Source: Streptomyces spinoverrucosus
Lineage (GTDB): Bacteria > Actinomycetota > Actinomycetes > Streptomycetales > Streptomycetaceae
NCBI RefSeq assembly: GCF_006539505.1
Contig: NZ_BJND01000061.1
Span: 1 to 56,023, forward strand
DNA: 56,023 nt
Direction: 5' to 3'
Position 1 is the first letter of the stretch. Each line of letters starts with the position of its first letter. The notes below the pieces were generated by a model, which saw only the letters and a program-made list of their open reading frames with translations, ran no database searches and was not told the origin of the DNA. This document shows positions 16,175-24,956 of the stretch, one piece after another. The position numbers and the translations under genes are program-made.

Positions 16175-17059
16175 ATGGTGCTGCCCTTGGTCGTGGGTGT
16201 CGACGGCTCGGAGCCCAGCCTCCACGCCGTCGACTGGGCCGTGGACGAAGCGGTCCGCCACGGTCTCCCGCTGAGAATCGTCCACGCCTCCCTGTGGGAG
16301 CGGTACGAGGACGCGGCCCTGGCGGACACCCCCGGGGCCGTCCCGGACGTGGTGACCGAGCACGACCTCGCCGAGAGCGTCGTGGCACGAGCGGCCCATC
16401 GTGCCCGGCAGCGCGCGCCGGCGCTGGAGATCAGCACCGGCGTGGTGCCGGAGGATCCCGTGTCGGCGCTGTTGGGCGAGGCGCGCCTCGCCGGAGCCGT
16501 CGTGACCGGGGTGCGAGGCAGGGGTCCGATCAAGGAGCTCCTGCTCGGCTCGGTCAGTCTCTCCCTGGCCGCCCGGGCTCCCTGTCCGGTCGTCGTCGTA
16601 CGCGGCCGGGCGGAGAACAGACAAACGGCCAACGGCCGCATCGTCGTGGGCGTCGGCGGTGCCACAGCCCCGGCAGCGGTCCGGTATGCCGTCCAGGAGG
16701 GCGCGGTGCGTGGGTGCGAGGTGGAGGCCGTACGGGCCTGGCGTCGCCCGGCGCACAGGCCCGCACCACATCCGCTGCTGACCGGGGACGCCGCCCATGC
16801 GGAGGAGGCGCACGCCCTGGCCGTGCTCGGCGAGGCATTGGACGGCGTGGCCAAGGAGTGTCCCGGCGTGATCGTGCACCGCGCGCCTGTCGAGGGCTCC
16901 GCCCGCCATGCGCTGGTGGCCCGGTCGTCGGCGGCCGACCTCCTGGTCATCGGGGCCCATCGGCGTCGCGGCCACCTCGGACCGCAGCTCGGCCTGGTGG
17001 GGCACACGGTGCTGCACCACTCGGAGTGTCCGGTGGCGGTGGTTCCGCAGCAGGAATGA
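16175..17059 (+). CDS. Universal stress protein with two tandem Usp domains
   Basis: 294 residues from the ATG at 16175 (GAAGGCGGTGAG upstream; ATG 16136 is a less well placed alternative). Two UspA domains: the first starts PLVVGVDGSEPSLHAVDWAV and ends with TGVRGRGPIKELLLGSVS plus a CPVVVVRG strand; the second starts RIVVGVGGATAPAAVRYA and ends with LLVIGAHRRRGHLGPQLG and a final HHSECPVAVVPQ. The G-2X-G-9X-G(S/T)-like ATP loop is recognisable in both. Tandem Usp proteins accumulate in dormancy and hypoxia in actinobacteria. It is cytoplasmic and has no partner gene adjacent. Confidence 0.9.
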   Translation: MVLPLVVGVDGSEPSLHAVDWAVDEAVRHGLPLRIVHASLWERYEDAALADTPGAVPDVVTEHDLAESVVARAAHRARQRAPALEISTGVVPEDPVSALLGEARLAGAVVTGVRGRGPIKELLLGSVSLSLAARAPCPVVVVRGRAENRQTANGRIVVGVGGATAPAAVRYAVQEGAVRGCEVEAVRAWRRPAHRPAPHPLLTGDAAHAEEAHALAVLGEALDGVAKECPGVIVHRAPVEGSARHALVARSSAADLLVIGAHRRRGHLGPQLGLVGHTVLHHSECPVAVVPQQE

Positions 17060-17094
17060 CGTCGACTGGCTCGCGCGGTCACCTCACTTGCTCG

Positions 17095-17646
17095 CTATTG
17101 CGGTGAGGGGGAGGTCAGTCCCGGTACGTCGGTGGCGTCGTCGTCGACGTAGGTGGGGATCTGGGAGTGCACCTGCAAGGCGATCTCGCCGGCGCGTTCG
17201 AAGCGCAGGGTGATCCACACGAACTCACCGCCCCGGATCTGCTGGCGCAGGCCTCTGAGCTGCAGGTGGACGCGCCCCTCCTCCAGCTCGACCAGCTTGC
17301 CGGTGGGCAGTGCCACCGGGCCTCGTACCGCGCCGTCGGCGGTCACGATGTCGACGGAGGGCGCGACGGTCGTCTTCGCCCCGAGCAGCCTGTCGGAGCG
17401 CTGTCCCTGGTTGAACAACCAGGCGTAGAAGGGGACGTCGTCCCCGGTCTCCCAGGGGCCGTCGGGGGGTTCGGCGAGGTGGGCGTACCGGATCAGGACC
17501 GGCCCGACACGGGCGTTGGCGCCCGGCGGGTTGTACTCGTTGTCGTTGCCGCATCCCGTCGCGCCCCAGACCGCCGCGAGACAGCCCACCACGGCGAACG
17601 CGACTGGCCTGCGCCACGGACTCGCTGCCCTCGGTCTCATCTTCAT
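17095..17646 (-). CDS. DUF461 / PCu(A)C-like secreted lipoprotein
   Basis: 183 residues from the ATG at 17646 (GGGAG seven bases upstream). Positive N-terminus, hydrophobic core and a lipobox-like ATGC at about residue 32 predict a lipoprotein signal. The mature part matches the DUF461 fold (FYAWLFNQGQRSDRLLGAKT, then GKLVELEEGRVHLQLRGLRQ and ITLRFERAGEIALQV). The copper-binding His/Met residues of true PCu(A)C chaperones are not where expected: a VDIV sequence replaces the usual Met-His pair. Metal binding is therefore doubtful. Outer face of the cytoplasmic membrane. It converges with the universal stress gene. Confidence 0.7.
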   Translation of the reverse strand: MKMRPRAASPWRRPVAFAVVGCLAAVWGATGCGNDNEYNPPGANARVGPVLIRYAHLAEPPDGPWETGDDVPFYAWLFNQGQRSDRLLGAKTTVAPSVDIVTADGAVRGPVALPTGKLVELEEGRVHLQLRGLRQQIRGGEFVWITLRFERAGEIALQVHSQIPTYVDDDATDVPGLTSPSPQ

Positions 17647-17864
17647 TCCATCGCTCCCGGAACTCCTGGTGGCACGTCGCCGCACTCAGGCATCCCACGC
17701 CTACGGCTGCCGCATGTCAGCTCTTGGACCACTCGGAGGAGCCAGCGGGGCGGTGAGGGCGAGGGCCGGGGAAGGGGAGGTCATATGCAGGCGGGGACCG
17801 TCGCCATGCGGCGCTGACCAACGAGCGCGTGCATCTCGGGAATGCCGCCAGGAGACTCCAGAAG

Positions 17865-18035
17865 TCACCGTGGGGTGGTGACGACTACCGCGTAGCTGCC
17901 GACTCCCAGGAGTTCGTCTCCCGGGATCCGCTCCTCCGCGGTCAGCAGGTGAACGATGCCTCCTGACCGCTCGTCGAACTCGACGTCGATCACGGTGCCC
18001 TTCTTGAGCCCCGTTTCGGTCAGAACGGCTTTCCC
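17865..18035 (-). pseudogene. Remnant of a PRC-barrel domain gene (C-terminal part)
   Basis: About 56 codons ending at a TGA at 17865-17867 encode GKAVLTETGLKKGTVIDVEF, then a stretch with GGIVHLLTAEERIPGDELLG and the ending VGSYAVVVTTPR. This is the pattern of the second half of a PRC-barrel domain (internal strand turns, RIPxxxLLxxGSYAVVV). Upstream the frame stays open but similarity stops and no start codon with a ribosome site is present. It is a broken gene. The flanking 17647-17864 shows nothing recognisable. Confidence 0.5.
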
Positions 18036-18070
18036 GGTCGTGCACGGCGTGGGCGTGATCGCTGGTATCG

Positions 18071-18289
18071 ATGTCCTTCTCGTCCCGGATTCGGTCGGCC
18101 GACGACCTGCCGACGCCGAACCCCGACGACCCCCTGGCGGAGCTCGTGCCCGAGTTGCAGGCCAGTTCCGCCCATCGTGCCCTCGTGCTGGAAGGCGGCC
18201 GACTGGTCGGCATCGTCACGTCCTCGGACATCAGCCGGGTCACCTCCTGGCTGAGCTCGTCGTCCGCCTGGCGGCGCAAGACACTGTGA
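18071..18289 (+). pseudogene. Remnant of a CBS-domain protein (site-2 protease type)
   Basis: An open stretch of 72 codons contains ADDLPTPNPDDPLAELVPEL, then RALVLEGGRLVGIVTSSDIS, the pattern of the last CBS motif. In actinobacteria this is often found at the C-terminus of M50 site-2 proteases of the stress/dormancy group. The rest of the protein, including any HExxH membrane protease core, is absent, and the first codons overlap non-coding sequence next to the PRC-barrel remnant. It is likely a deletion scar. 18290-18402 holds nothing recognisable. Confidence 0.5.
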
Positions 18290-18402
18290 CGAAGCGTGAC
18301 TGCGTACGCAAGGCCATGGGCAAGGATGGACAAGGGGGTTACCCGCCACCGCCGGCCCCCCTCTCCTCATGGAGCGCGGGGCTTGCCGTTGTAAGGAGGC
18401 TG

Positions 18403-19293
18403 TCACGCCCCGACCGCCTGCTCGGTGACCGGGCGCCGCGTCTCGCCCCTGCGCCGGCGGGCCCGGGCCAGCAGACCGTGCCGGGGTGCAAGACACCAGG
18501 TGAGGGCGAACAAGGCGGTCAGGACGCAGACGATGGAGCCGCCGGCGGCCAGGTCGTAGGCGTACGACACGTACAGTCCCGCCAGCGCGCCCGTGCCGCC
18601 GAACAGCGACGCCAGCAGAGTCATCGTCCACAGCCGTTCGGTGAGCATCCGGGCCGCCGCGGCCGGAGTGATGAGCAGGGACAACACGAGGATGTTGCCG
18701 ACCGCCTCCAGGGACATCACGATCGTGGCGGTCACGACCGTGTAGAGGATCAGGTCGAGCCGCATCACGGGGAGCCCGGCGGCCCGGGCCGTCTCGCGGT
18801 CGAGGCTGACGGCGACCAGTTCCTTGCTCAGCAGCAGCACCACCGCCACCAGGACCGCACCGACGCCCGCCGCCGTCCACACGTCTTCCGGGCCGACCGC
18901 GAGGACCTGCCCGAACAGGAACGAGGACAGGTCGGTGGACCAGCTGTCCTGCGTGGACACCAGTACGATGCCGAGCCCGAACGCGCAGGAGAAGAACACG
19001 CCGATGACGGTGTCCTCCTTCAGGCGGCGGTTCTGCGAGATGAGGGCGATCAGGAGCGAGGTGGTCAGTCCGGCGATCGCTCCGCCGAGGAGCAGGTTGC
19101 CCTGGAAGGCGTAGGCGAGGGCGACGCCCGGGAACGCCGAGTGCGACACGGCCTCGCCGATGAACGCCATGCCGCGCAGGACGACGTACACGCCGACGAC
19201 CCCGCACACCAGCCCGGTGATCACGGCAACCGCGAACGCCCGCTGCATGAACGGCAGGTGCCACGGATCGGTGAGAAACTCCACGACGGTCAC
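18403..19293 (-). CDS. Anchored repeat-type metal ABC transporter, permease
   Basis: 296 residues, about eight membrane segments, ABC-3 (ZnuB/MntB) permease type: MAFIGEAVSHSAFPGVALAY near residue 42, and ITPAAAARMLTERLWTM near 208. It is the permease of the metal uptake system whose other parts precede it on the same strand; its start codon overlaps the ATPase stop by 4 bases (ATGA). The genes around it match the layout of the TIGR03770-03773 'anchored repeat' ABC systems of actinobacteria. The metal is probably Zn2+, judged from the ZnuA-like binding protein and Zur-like boxes, though Mn2+ is not excluded. Confidence 0.9.
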   Translation of the reverse strand: MTVVEFLTDPWHLPFMQRAFAVAVITGLVCGVVGVYVVLRGMAFIGEAVSHSAFPGVALAYAFQGNLLLGGAIAGLTTSLLIALISQNRRLKEDTVIGVFFSCAFGLGIVLVSTQDSWSTDLSSFLFGQVLAVGPEDVWTAAGVGAVLVAVVLLLSKELVAVSLDRETARAAGLPVMRLDLILYTVVTATIVMSLEAVGNILVLSLLITPAAAARMLTERLWTMTLLASLFGGTGALAGLYVSYAYDLAAGGSIVCVLTALFALTWCLAPRHGLLARARRRRGETRRPVTEQAVGA

Positions 19294-20030
19294 GCGGCGG
19301 CTCCGATCGCGGTGTCCAGGCCGAAGGCGCGCAGCATCTGTTCCGGGTCGGCGAGCAGTTCGGGGCCGCCCTCGGCGACGACCGTGCGGTTGAGCAGTGC
19401 CACCCGGGTGCAGGTGCGGGCTGCGGCCGCCAGGTCGTGGGTGGTCATCAGCAGGCTCCTGCCGTCGGCCGCCAGCCGGGCGAAGAGGTCATTGAGCAGC
19501 TCCTGGGTAGGCACGTCCACGCCGGTGAACGGCTCGTCCAGAAGCAGCAGTTGCGGATTGCTCGCCAGGGCGCGGGCCACGAGCACGCGCTGGCGCTGCC
19601 CGCCGGACAGTTCCCCGATCGGGCGCCGGCGCAGATCGGCGAGGCCGACCAGCTCCAGCGCCTCCTCGACCGCCGCCCGGTCCGCGCGCCCGGCACGGCG
19701 CAGCCAGCCGATGGAGCGGGTACGGCCGGACAGCACCGCTCCCGCGATGTCGATGGGGAAGTCCCAGGCGAACTCGTGGCGTTGGGGCACGTATCCGACG
19801 AGGTGCCGGGCCCGGCCCGGGGGCAGGCCGTCGATGAGCACGTCGCCGCCCGCGAGGGGGACCAGGCCGAGCACGGCGCGCAGCAGGGTGGTCTTGCCCG
19901 CGCCGTTCGGGCCCAGCAGCCCCAGCAGGTCGCCCCGGTGCACGGTCAGGTGAGTGTCCTGGACGGCGGGCCTGCCGCCCAGGACGACGCTCACGTCCCG
20001 GGCCCGCAGAAGCGGCTCTGCGTTGCTCAC
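19290..20030 (-). CDS. Anchored repeat-type metal ABC transporter, ATP-binding subunit
   Basis: 246 residues with full ABC motifs: Walker A GPNGAGKTTLLRAVLG near residue 38, signature LSGGQRQRVLVARAL near 140, Walker B LLLLDEP near 160, H-loop MTTHDLAAAARTC near 195. ZnuC-type. It energises uptake through the permease at 18403-19293. Overlaps both neighbours by 4 bases, so translation is coupled across the operon. Confidence 0.92.
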   Translation of the reverse strand: MSNAEPLLRARDVSVVLGGRPAVQDTHLTVHRGDLLGLLGPNGAGKTTLLRAVLGLVPLAGGDVLIDGLPPGRARHLVGYVPQRHEFAWDFPIDIAGAVLSGRTRSIGWLRRAGRADRAAVEEALELVGLADLRRRPIGELSGGQRQRVLVARALASNPQLLLLDEPFTGVDVPTQELLNDLFARLAADGRSLLMTTHDLAAAARTCTRVALLNRTVVAEGGPELLADPEQMLRAFGLDTAIGAAA

Positions 20031-21625
20031 GCGGAGGCCCTTCCGACGGCACGGCTCCGGCGCCTGCGGGTCACGGCGACGAAGGCCGTCCCGAGCGCGG
20101 CGAGCGCGGCCGCGGTGCCGGCCAGGAGTACGGCGTTCCCGGCACCGGTCGAGGCCATGGAGCCGTCGCTGCCCTTGCTGCTCTCGCTGCCCTTGCTGCC
20201 CTCGCTGTCCGAGGAACCGCCCGCCGGGGACCCGTCGTCACCGGATGTGCCCGACGGGCCGTCACCCGCCGTGCCGGTTCCACCCGTGCCGGAAGAGGAG
20301 CCGTTGCCCGATCCGTCGCCGGGTGTGACGGAGTTCGGGTTCTCGTCGCCGACCACGAAGGCCACGGTCTCGGTGTCGCTGACCGCCGTGCCGTCGGCGA
20401 GCGTGCCGCTCATCTTGAACGTCAGCCGGTACGTGCCCTCCTTCGTGAAGGCCCAGCCGCCGTGCGCGTGCGTGTTCGCCGGGATGTCGAAGGAGTCCGG
20501 GACTCCGTCCTTGCTGTTGAACAGGACGGTCGCGCCGGACATCGCGTCGTAGGTGTAGAGCGCGACTGTACCGGGGCCCTTGACGTCGTCGAGGGAGAAC
20601 TTCACCCCGCCCTTGGTGGCGCCCGCCTCGATGTTGTCGGTGGACCAGCCGGGCCACAGCAGTCCGTCCTGCTGCACTTGGTCTAGCAGCCAGACGGGGT
20701 CTCCGGGCTTGCCGAGGAAGGCGAAGTCGTCCCCATCCGGGAGGGTGTTCTTGGCGGCGGGCTTGACATGCAGGACGACGGACGAGGGCTCGCGCCAGGT
20801 CGTCTTTCCGGAGACCGTGCCGTCCTTGACATGGATCTGCATCTTCTCGTCGACGACTCGGGCGGCGAGGTCGATGTGGCCCTCGTCGATGACGACAGGC
20901 GTCGAGACCACATCGGCATCCGCGGCCGAGCTGCCGACGGAGGCGGGCGCCTTCCCGGCCGCCGCGATGAGGTTCCGCGCCTCAGGCGTCGGCTCGGCGC
21001 CGGGCTTCGTGGCAGCGGGCTCGTCGGACGCGCCGCCCGGCTCCTCCTCCTCGGTCTCCTCGGTTTCGGCTGCCCGTGCGATGGTCTCGTCCCCGACCAG
21101 CACCGTATAGACGGTTCCGACGGACAGTTCCTGCCCGTCGACGGTCCTGGCCTCGGCGGTGAAGATGGCCCGGTACGTCCCCTCCGCGGTGAACACCCAT
21201 CGGGTGGAGCCCTGCTGCCCCGCGAGCACTTCGTATCCGTCGGGCAGGCCGTCCGCGCTGTCGAACAGCGGCGCACCCTCCTCGCCTTCGCCGTCGGCCG
21301 CGTACACCCGCAGATCGCCCGGCCCGTCGAGCCCGGTGAGCGACCACCGCAGGGTGTCCTGGTCCACGGTGTCCGCGGGTACGCCGGTGGTGTCCCAGCC
21401 GGGTGCCGGTGCGGTCCCCAGCCGAGCGTCGGGAATCTCGATCACGGGAGCCTCGGCCACCTCCGAGGCATCGAGGGTCAACACCCCGTCCGCATAGGCG
21501 ATCCGGCCGAGTCCGGACCCCGTGCCGCCCTCGCCCGCGACCGCGACACCGCCTCCCGCGAGCGTGGCCGCGAGCACGACCGCCACGGCGACACGCTCCC
21601 TGTTTGCCTTGCCCATGGCCGTCAT
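20027..21625 (-). CDS. Surface-anchored transporter-associated protein (TIGR03773-like), two repeat domains
   Basis: 532 residues. Signal peptide (about 1-33, ending AVAGEG), then two 'actinobacterial surface-anchored' domains: residues about 40-170, and about 220-420 with IDEGHIDLAARVV, FLGKPGDPVWLL, LLWPGWSTDNIEAG, THAHGGWAFTKEGTYRLTF and FVVGDE. A Gly/Ser-rich linker leads to a sorting signal: SMASTGAG, a hydrophobic stretch and a TRRRRSR tail. SASTG/LAxTG-like signals are used by class E sortases. The His pairs in the THAHGG segment could bind metal. ATG at 21625 overlaps the upstream stop (TGATG). Probable role: capture zinc at the wall and pass it to the transporter (inference). Confidence 0.85.
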   Translation of the reverse strand: MTAMGKANRERVAVAVVLAATLAGGGVAVAGEGGTGSGLGRIAYADGVLTLDASEVAEAPVIEIPDARLGTAPAPGWDTTGVPADTVDQDTLRWSLTGLDGPGDLRVYAADGEGEEGAPLFDSADGLPDGYEVLAGQQGSTRWVFTAEGTYRAIFTAEARTVDGQELSVGTVYTVLVGDETIARAAETEETEEEEPGGASDEPAATKPGAEPTPEARNLIAAAGKAPASVGSSAADADVVSTPVVIDEGHIDLAARVVDEKMQIHVKDGTVSGKTTWREPSSVVLHVKPAAKNTLPDGDDFAFLGKPGDPVWLLDQVQQDGLLWPGWSTDNIEAGATKGGVKFSLDDVKGPGTVALYTYDAMSGATVLFNSKDGVPDSFDIPANTHAHGGWAFTKEGTYRLTFKMSGTLADGTAVSDTETVAFVVGDENPNSVTPGDGSGNGSSSGTGGTGTAGDGPSGTSGDDGSPAGGSSDSEGSKGSESSKGSDGSMASTGAGNAVLLAGTAAALAALGTAFVAVTRRRRSRAVGRASA

Positions 21626-23166
21626 CAGGCGTCCTTTCCAAGGCACTTCGCGAGCTCGTTCGCGTTGTGCCGCATCATCGATACGTAGTCGTGGATCTTG
21701 TCGCCGAACGAGCCGCCGTAGATCGTGCAGACTGCGACGCCCTGGTCCTGGGCGACGCGTTTGAGCACGTCGGCGCGTGCGGCGAGGTTTGGCTCCAGGA
21801 ACACCGACGGGACCTGCTTCTCGCGGATGGTGTTGCCGAGCTGTTCCACCTCGGCCGCGCTCGGCTCCCGGTTGGGGACCGGCACGACGAAACCGGCGAC
21901 CTGCATGCCGTACGCCTTGGCGAGATAACCGAACGCGTCGTGCGTGGTGATCAGCTCGCGGTTCTCCTCGGGGATGGTCGCGAGTTTGCGCGCCACTTCC
22001 TGGTCGAGCGCGCCGAGCGTCTTCAGGTACGCCGCGGCGTTCTTCTCGTAGGTCGCCTTCCCGTCCGGGTCGGCCTTGATCAGCTCGGCCTCGATGCGGC
22101 GGACGTAGGCCTCCGCGTTGGCGACGTCCTCCCAGGCGTGCGGGTCCAGGTCGCCGTGCACGTGCTTGCCGATGACGGCCTGGGGGAGTACCCACAGGTC
22201 CGCACCGGGCTTGCCGAGGAAGGCGTACGGCTGCTCCTTCGGCACGGACTCCTTCGCCCGGTCCGGCACATTGAGCACCACGTCCGAGGCGGGGTGCCGG
22301 GTGCGCTCGCCGCTCTTCTCCTCGTCGGCGCGGACGTACACCTTGCCGGTCTCCGCGTTGAGAGCGACATCGGCGTGCCCGCCGTCGAGGACGGTCGCAC
22401 CCTTAGGGGCCTCGGCCGCATCGCCGACGGTGAAGGTGAAGGTCCCGCTGCCAAACGTCTCCGCGTTCCCATTGAGGGTCTCGGTCCTGCCCTCGACGGT
22501 GAGCTTGTACGTACCGGGCTTGCTGAAGGCCCAGTTGACGTGAGTGTGCGCCTCGGGCGGCAGGGTGAAGGAGTCCTCGGCGTCGAGGCCGTCGGCGGAG
22601 TCGACGTACACCTTGGGCCTGCCGAGCGTGTCGGTGAGATACACGCGCAGCTCGCCCGGGCCCTCCAGCTTCGTCGCGGTCGTGCGGACTTGGGAGCCGT
22701 CACCGGCGACCCGGCCCTCGACGGCCCAGCCGAGCCAGAGGACGTCGAGCCCGAGGTCCTCCTCCAGTTTCATGACCGTGCCGCCGTACTGCTCCAGCTT
22801 CTCGGCGATTTCGATCTTCGGCGTGGACTTGGGGGCGTTGTTGTGGACCATCTTCATGATCCCGGGCTCTTCGAGGAGCAGCCCGTTGCTGAACACGACG
22901 TCGGCCCTGGCGACCTTGGCGGCGTCGCCGGGGCTGGGCTCGTAGGAGTGTGGATCGCCGTGGAGCGGCACGATCGAGTTGACGTCGACGCGCTCACCGC
23001 CCACTTGTTTGACCAGGTCGGCGATGATCGCGGTGGTCGTCGACACCGTCAGGGCGGCGTCGGACGATCCGGACCGGATCCCGCTGCACCCGGTCGCCGC
23101 CGTGGCGAGCAGCGCGCAGCCTACGGCGAGCGCGGCCCTGGTGCTGCCTTTGGCGTGGCCCCGCAT
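21625..23166 (-). CDS. Metal ABC transporter substrate-binding lipoprotein with nested surface-anchor domain
   Basis: 513 residues. Lipobox ATGC at about residue 27. The first part is a ZnuA/TroA fold (STTTAIIADLVKQVGGERVD, then LHGDPHSYEPSPGDAAKVA and FSNGLLLEEPG). At about residue 130 a domain of roughly 200 residues with the same features as the neighbouring surface proteins (LWLGWAVEGRV, HTHVNWAFSKPGTYKLTVEG, FLGKPGADLWVLPQ) is inserted. The TroA fold then resumes at HVHGDLDPHAWEDVANAEAY with ITTHDAFGYLAKAYGM and FLEPNLAARADVLKRVA. Metal-ligand histidines flank the insertion. It corresponds to the TIGR03772 type. GGGGGAGCC precedes the ATG at 23166. Confidence 0.9.
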   Translation of the reverse strand: MRGHAKGSTRAALAVGCALLATAATGCSGIRSGSSDAALTVSTTTAIIADLVKQVGGERVDVNSIVPLHGDPHSYEPSPGDAAKVARADVVFSNGLLLEEPGIMKMVHNNAPKSTPKIEIAEKLEQYGGTVMKLEEDLGLDVLWLGWAVEGRVAGDGSQVRTTATKLEGPGELRVYLTDTLGRPKVYVDSADGLDAEDSFTLPPEAHTHVNWAFSKPGTYKLTVEGRTETLNGNAETFGSGTFTFTVGDAAEAPKGATVLDGGHADVALNAETGKVYVRADEEKSGERTRHPASDVVLNVPDRAKESVPKEQPYAFLGKPGADLWVLPQAVIGKHVHGDLDPHAWEDVANAEAYVRRIEAELIKADPDGKATYEKNAAAYLKTLGALDQEVARKLATIPEENRELITTHDAFGYLAKAYGMQVAGFVVPVPNREPSAAEVEQLGNTIREKQVPSVFLEPNLAARADVLKRVAQDQGVAVCTIYGGSFGDKIHDYVSMMRHNANELAKCLGKDA

Positions 23167-23220
23167 GGGGCTCCCCCTTCTCTGTTCGCTGGCGCCCCCG
23201 TTCGGGGAACATGACGAAGC

Positions 23221-23267
23221 CGCGTACGGCGGACCAGTCGCTGCCTGGTTCCAGTCCGCCGTACGCG
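23221..23267 (-). terminator. Hairpin between the two halves of the anchored-repeat cluster
   Basis: Perfect 14-bp inverted repeat CGCGTACGGCGGAC (23221-23234) / GTCCGCCGTACGCG (23254-23267), 19-base loop, directly after the stop of the 560-residue surface protein. It should reduce read-through from the surface-protein unit into the transporter unit. No separate Zur-like box is visible between it and the binding-protein start. Confidence 0.65.
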
Positions 23268-23273
23268 CAGCTC

Positions 23274-24956
23274 TTACCGGGCGGTACGCCGACGGCGTAC
23301 GGCGAACACGGCCCCGCCGCCCGCGAGCAACGCGGCCACGGCGACACCGGCGAGCACTGCGGCGCCCGTTCCGGTGGAGGCCAGTCCGCCGGTCGGCGTG
23401 GCGCCCAGTGCCGAACCGCCGCTTCCGCCTGTGCCGTTGGAACCGCCACCCGTCGACCCGCCGCCCGAGGCCGAGTCGGACGGCTGCGCGGTCGGTGATG
23501 CGGACGGTCCGCCCGAAGAGGACGACGGGGACGGCGAGGCGGATGCCGTGGCCGTCGGTGTCGCCGAGGGGGTGGTCGTCGGTGTCGCGGTCGGCTCGTC
23601 ACCCGCGCCCGGCGTCACGGTTCCCGGGTCCACGTCGTCCCCGACCACCCACGCGAAGGTCTCCGTGTCGCTGACCTTCGTACCGTCGGCGAGTGTGGCG
23701 CTGACCGTGAACGTGGTGCGGTAGACGCCCTCCGTGGTGAAGGCCCAGTTGAAGTGGCTGTGGGTGCCCGGCTTGAGGGTGTGCGCGTCGGGCAAACCGT
23801 CACCGCTGTTGAGCGTGACGACCGGGGCTCCCAGTGCGTCGTCGTAGAACATCGCGACGTTTCCGGGCCCCTGCACGGAGTCGAGCCGGAAGGAGATCCT
23901 GCCGTCGAGGTCCTTCGTGGCGTACTCCTGCGTGTTCCAGCCGGGCCACAGGAGGCCGGCCTTCTGCTGCAAGGGCAGCCACCACACCGCGTCACCCGGG
24001 GTGCCGAGGAAGTCGTACCCCTCCGGGATCTTCCGTTTGGCGGCGGGCCGCACATGGAGGACGACCTTGCTCGGCTCGTGCCACTCGTACTGGGTCTCGC
24101 TGCCTTCCTTGAACTGGAACTCCAGGTCGCCGTCCACCGGGCGGGCCGCCATGTCGAGATGGCCCTCGGCAATGACGCGCGCCGCGGGCGTGGTGGGCGA
24201 CGGGCTCGTGGGCGCCGGACTCGTCGGGGTGGCCGTCGGGGTGGAGCCGTCGCCGGGCAGTACGTCGGCCGGGTCGACGTCGTCGCCGACGACCACGGCG
24301 AGGGTCTCGGTGTCGGTGGCGCCGCCGCTGCTCACGGTGAAGGTGAGCCGGTAGACGCCCTCCGCCGTGAACAACCAGGTGGGCAGCATCCGTTCCTGGT
24401 TGCCGGACAGGGTGAAGGACCGCGGAGCCGCGGCAGTGCTGCCGAGATGGGCCTCCGCCGGGATGTCCGAGAAGTCCATCTCCCGGGTGTACGTGGCCAT
24501 GCCGAAGTCTCCGGGGCCGTCGTACCCCGCGAGCGTCACCTCGGTGTCCCCGCCTGCCTCGGTGCCCTTCCAGCCGGGCTCGGGTGCGAAGATGTCCGCC
24601 GCCTCCCAGCCGTTGAGCTGCCAGGTGTCCAGGTCGGTGGTGCCCAGCGCGTTGGCGACCGGGCTCAGGGTGGTCTGCAGGGATTCCTGTACGGCATGCA
24701 GGACGACGGTCGACGGCTCGCGCGTGACCGTCGTGTCCCCGCTGCGGTCGTCGATCTGCAACTGGAGCTTTCCGTCGACCAGCCTGGGCGTGAAGTCCAG
24801 TTCGCCCTCGTCGAGGACGACGGCACCGCCGGCGGCGCGGGCATCCCCGCTGCCGCCGGCGACGACCAGCCCTGCCGCGCCCAGCAGCACTGCGGTCGCC
24901 GCGGTGAGGGCAGCGGCCGTGAAGGCGCGTCTTCCGCGCGTCAGGGCTCTCATCAC
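23274..24956 (-). CDS. Surface-anchored protein with two TIGR03769-type domains and LAxTG sorting signal
   Basis: 560 residues (GTG 24956 or ATG 24953, both overlapping the upstream stop). Signal peptide ending near ARAAGG. Domain 1 at about residues 45-235 (LDEGELDFTPRLVDGKLQLQ, then PEPGWKG and VVVGDDVDPADVLPGDG). Domain 2 at about 260-445 (AEGHLDMAARPVDGDLEFQF, LGTPGDAVWWLP, LLWPGWNTQEYA, THSHFNWAFTTEGVYRTTF). A Pro/Thr/Ser linker leads to a clear sorting signal: GLASTGTG, about 20 hydrophobic residues and VRRRRTAR. LAxTG is the class E sortase motif. HSHFNW could form a metal site. Probably an extracellular metal receptor or scaffold partner of the ABC system. Confidence 0.85.
   Translation of the reverse strand: MMRALTRGRRAFTAAALTAATAVLLGAAGLVVAGGSGDARAAGGAVVLDEGELDFTPRLVDGKLQLQIDDRSGDTTVTREPSTVVLHAVQESLQTTLSPVANALGTTDLDTWQLNGWEAADIFAPEPGWKGTEAGGDTEVTLAGYDGPGDFGMATYTREMDFSDIPAEAHLGSTAAAPRSFTLSGNQERMLPTWLFTAEGVYRLTFTVSSGGATDTETLAVVVGDDVDPADVLPGDGSTPTATPTSPAPTSPSPTTPAARVIAEGHLDMAARPVDGDLEFQFKEGSETQYEWHEPSKVVLHVRPAAKRKIPEGYDFLGTPGDAVWWLPLQQKAGLLWPGWNTQEYATKDLDGRISFRLDSVQGPGNVAMFYDDALGAPVVTLNSGDGLPDAHTLKPGTHSHFNWAFTTEGVYRTTFTVSATLADGTKVSDTETFAWVVGDDVDPGTVTPGAGDEPTATPTTTPSATPTATASASPSPSSSSGGPSASPTAQPSDSASGGGSTGGGSNGTGGSGGSALGATPTGGLASTGTGAAVLAGVAVAALLAGGGAVFAVRRRRTAR

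Noticed and set aside
18071..18289. Intact small CBS protein
   Set aside because: Only the last CBS motif is present, and the first codons overlap the PRC-barrel remnant; treated as a remnant.
17956..19953. 665-residue frame over the metal permease and ATPase
   Set aside because: Runs antisense through two genes with full ABC motifs and has no domain of its own.
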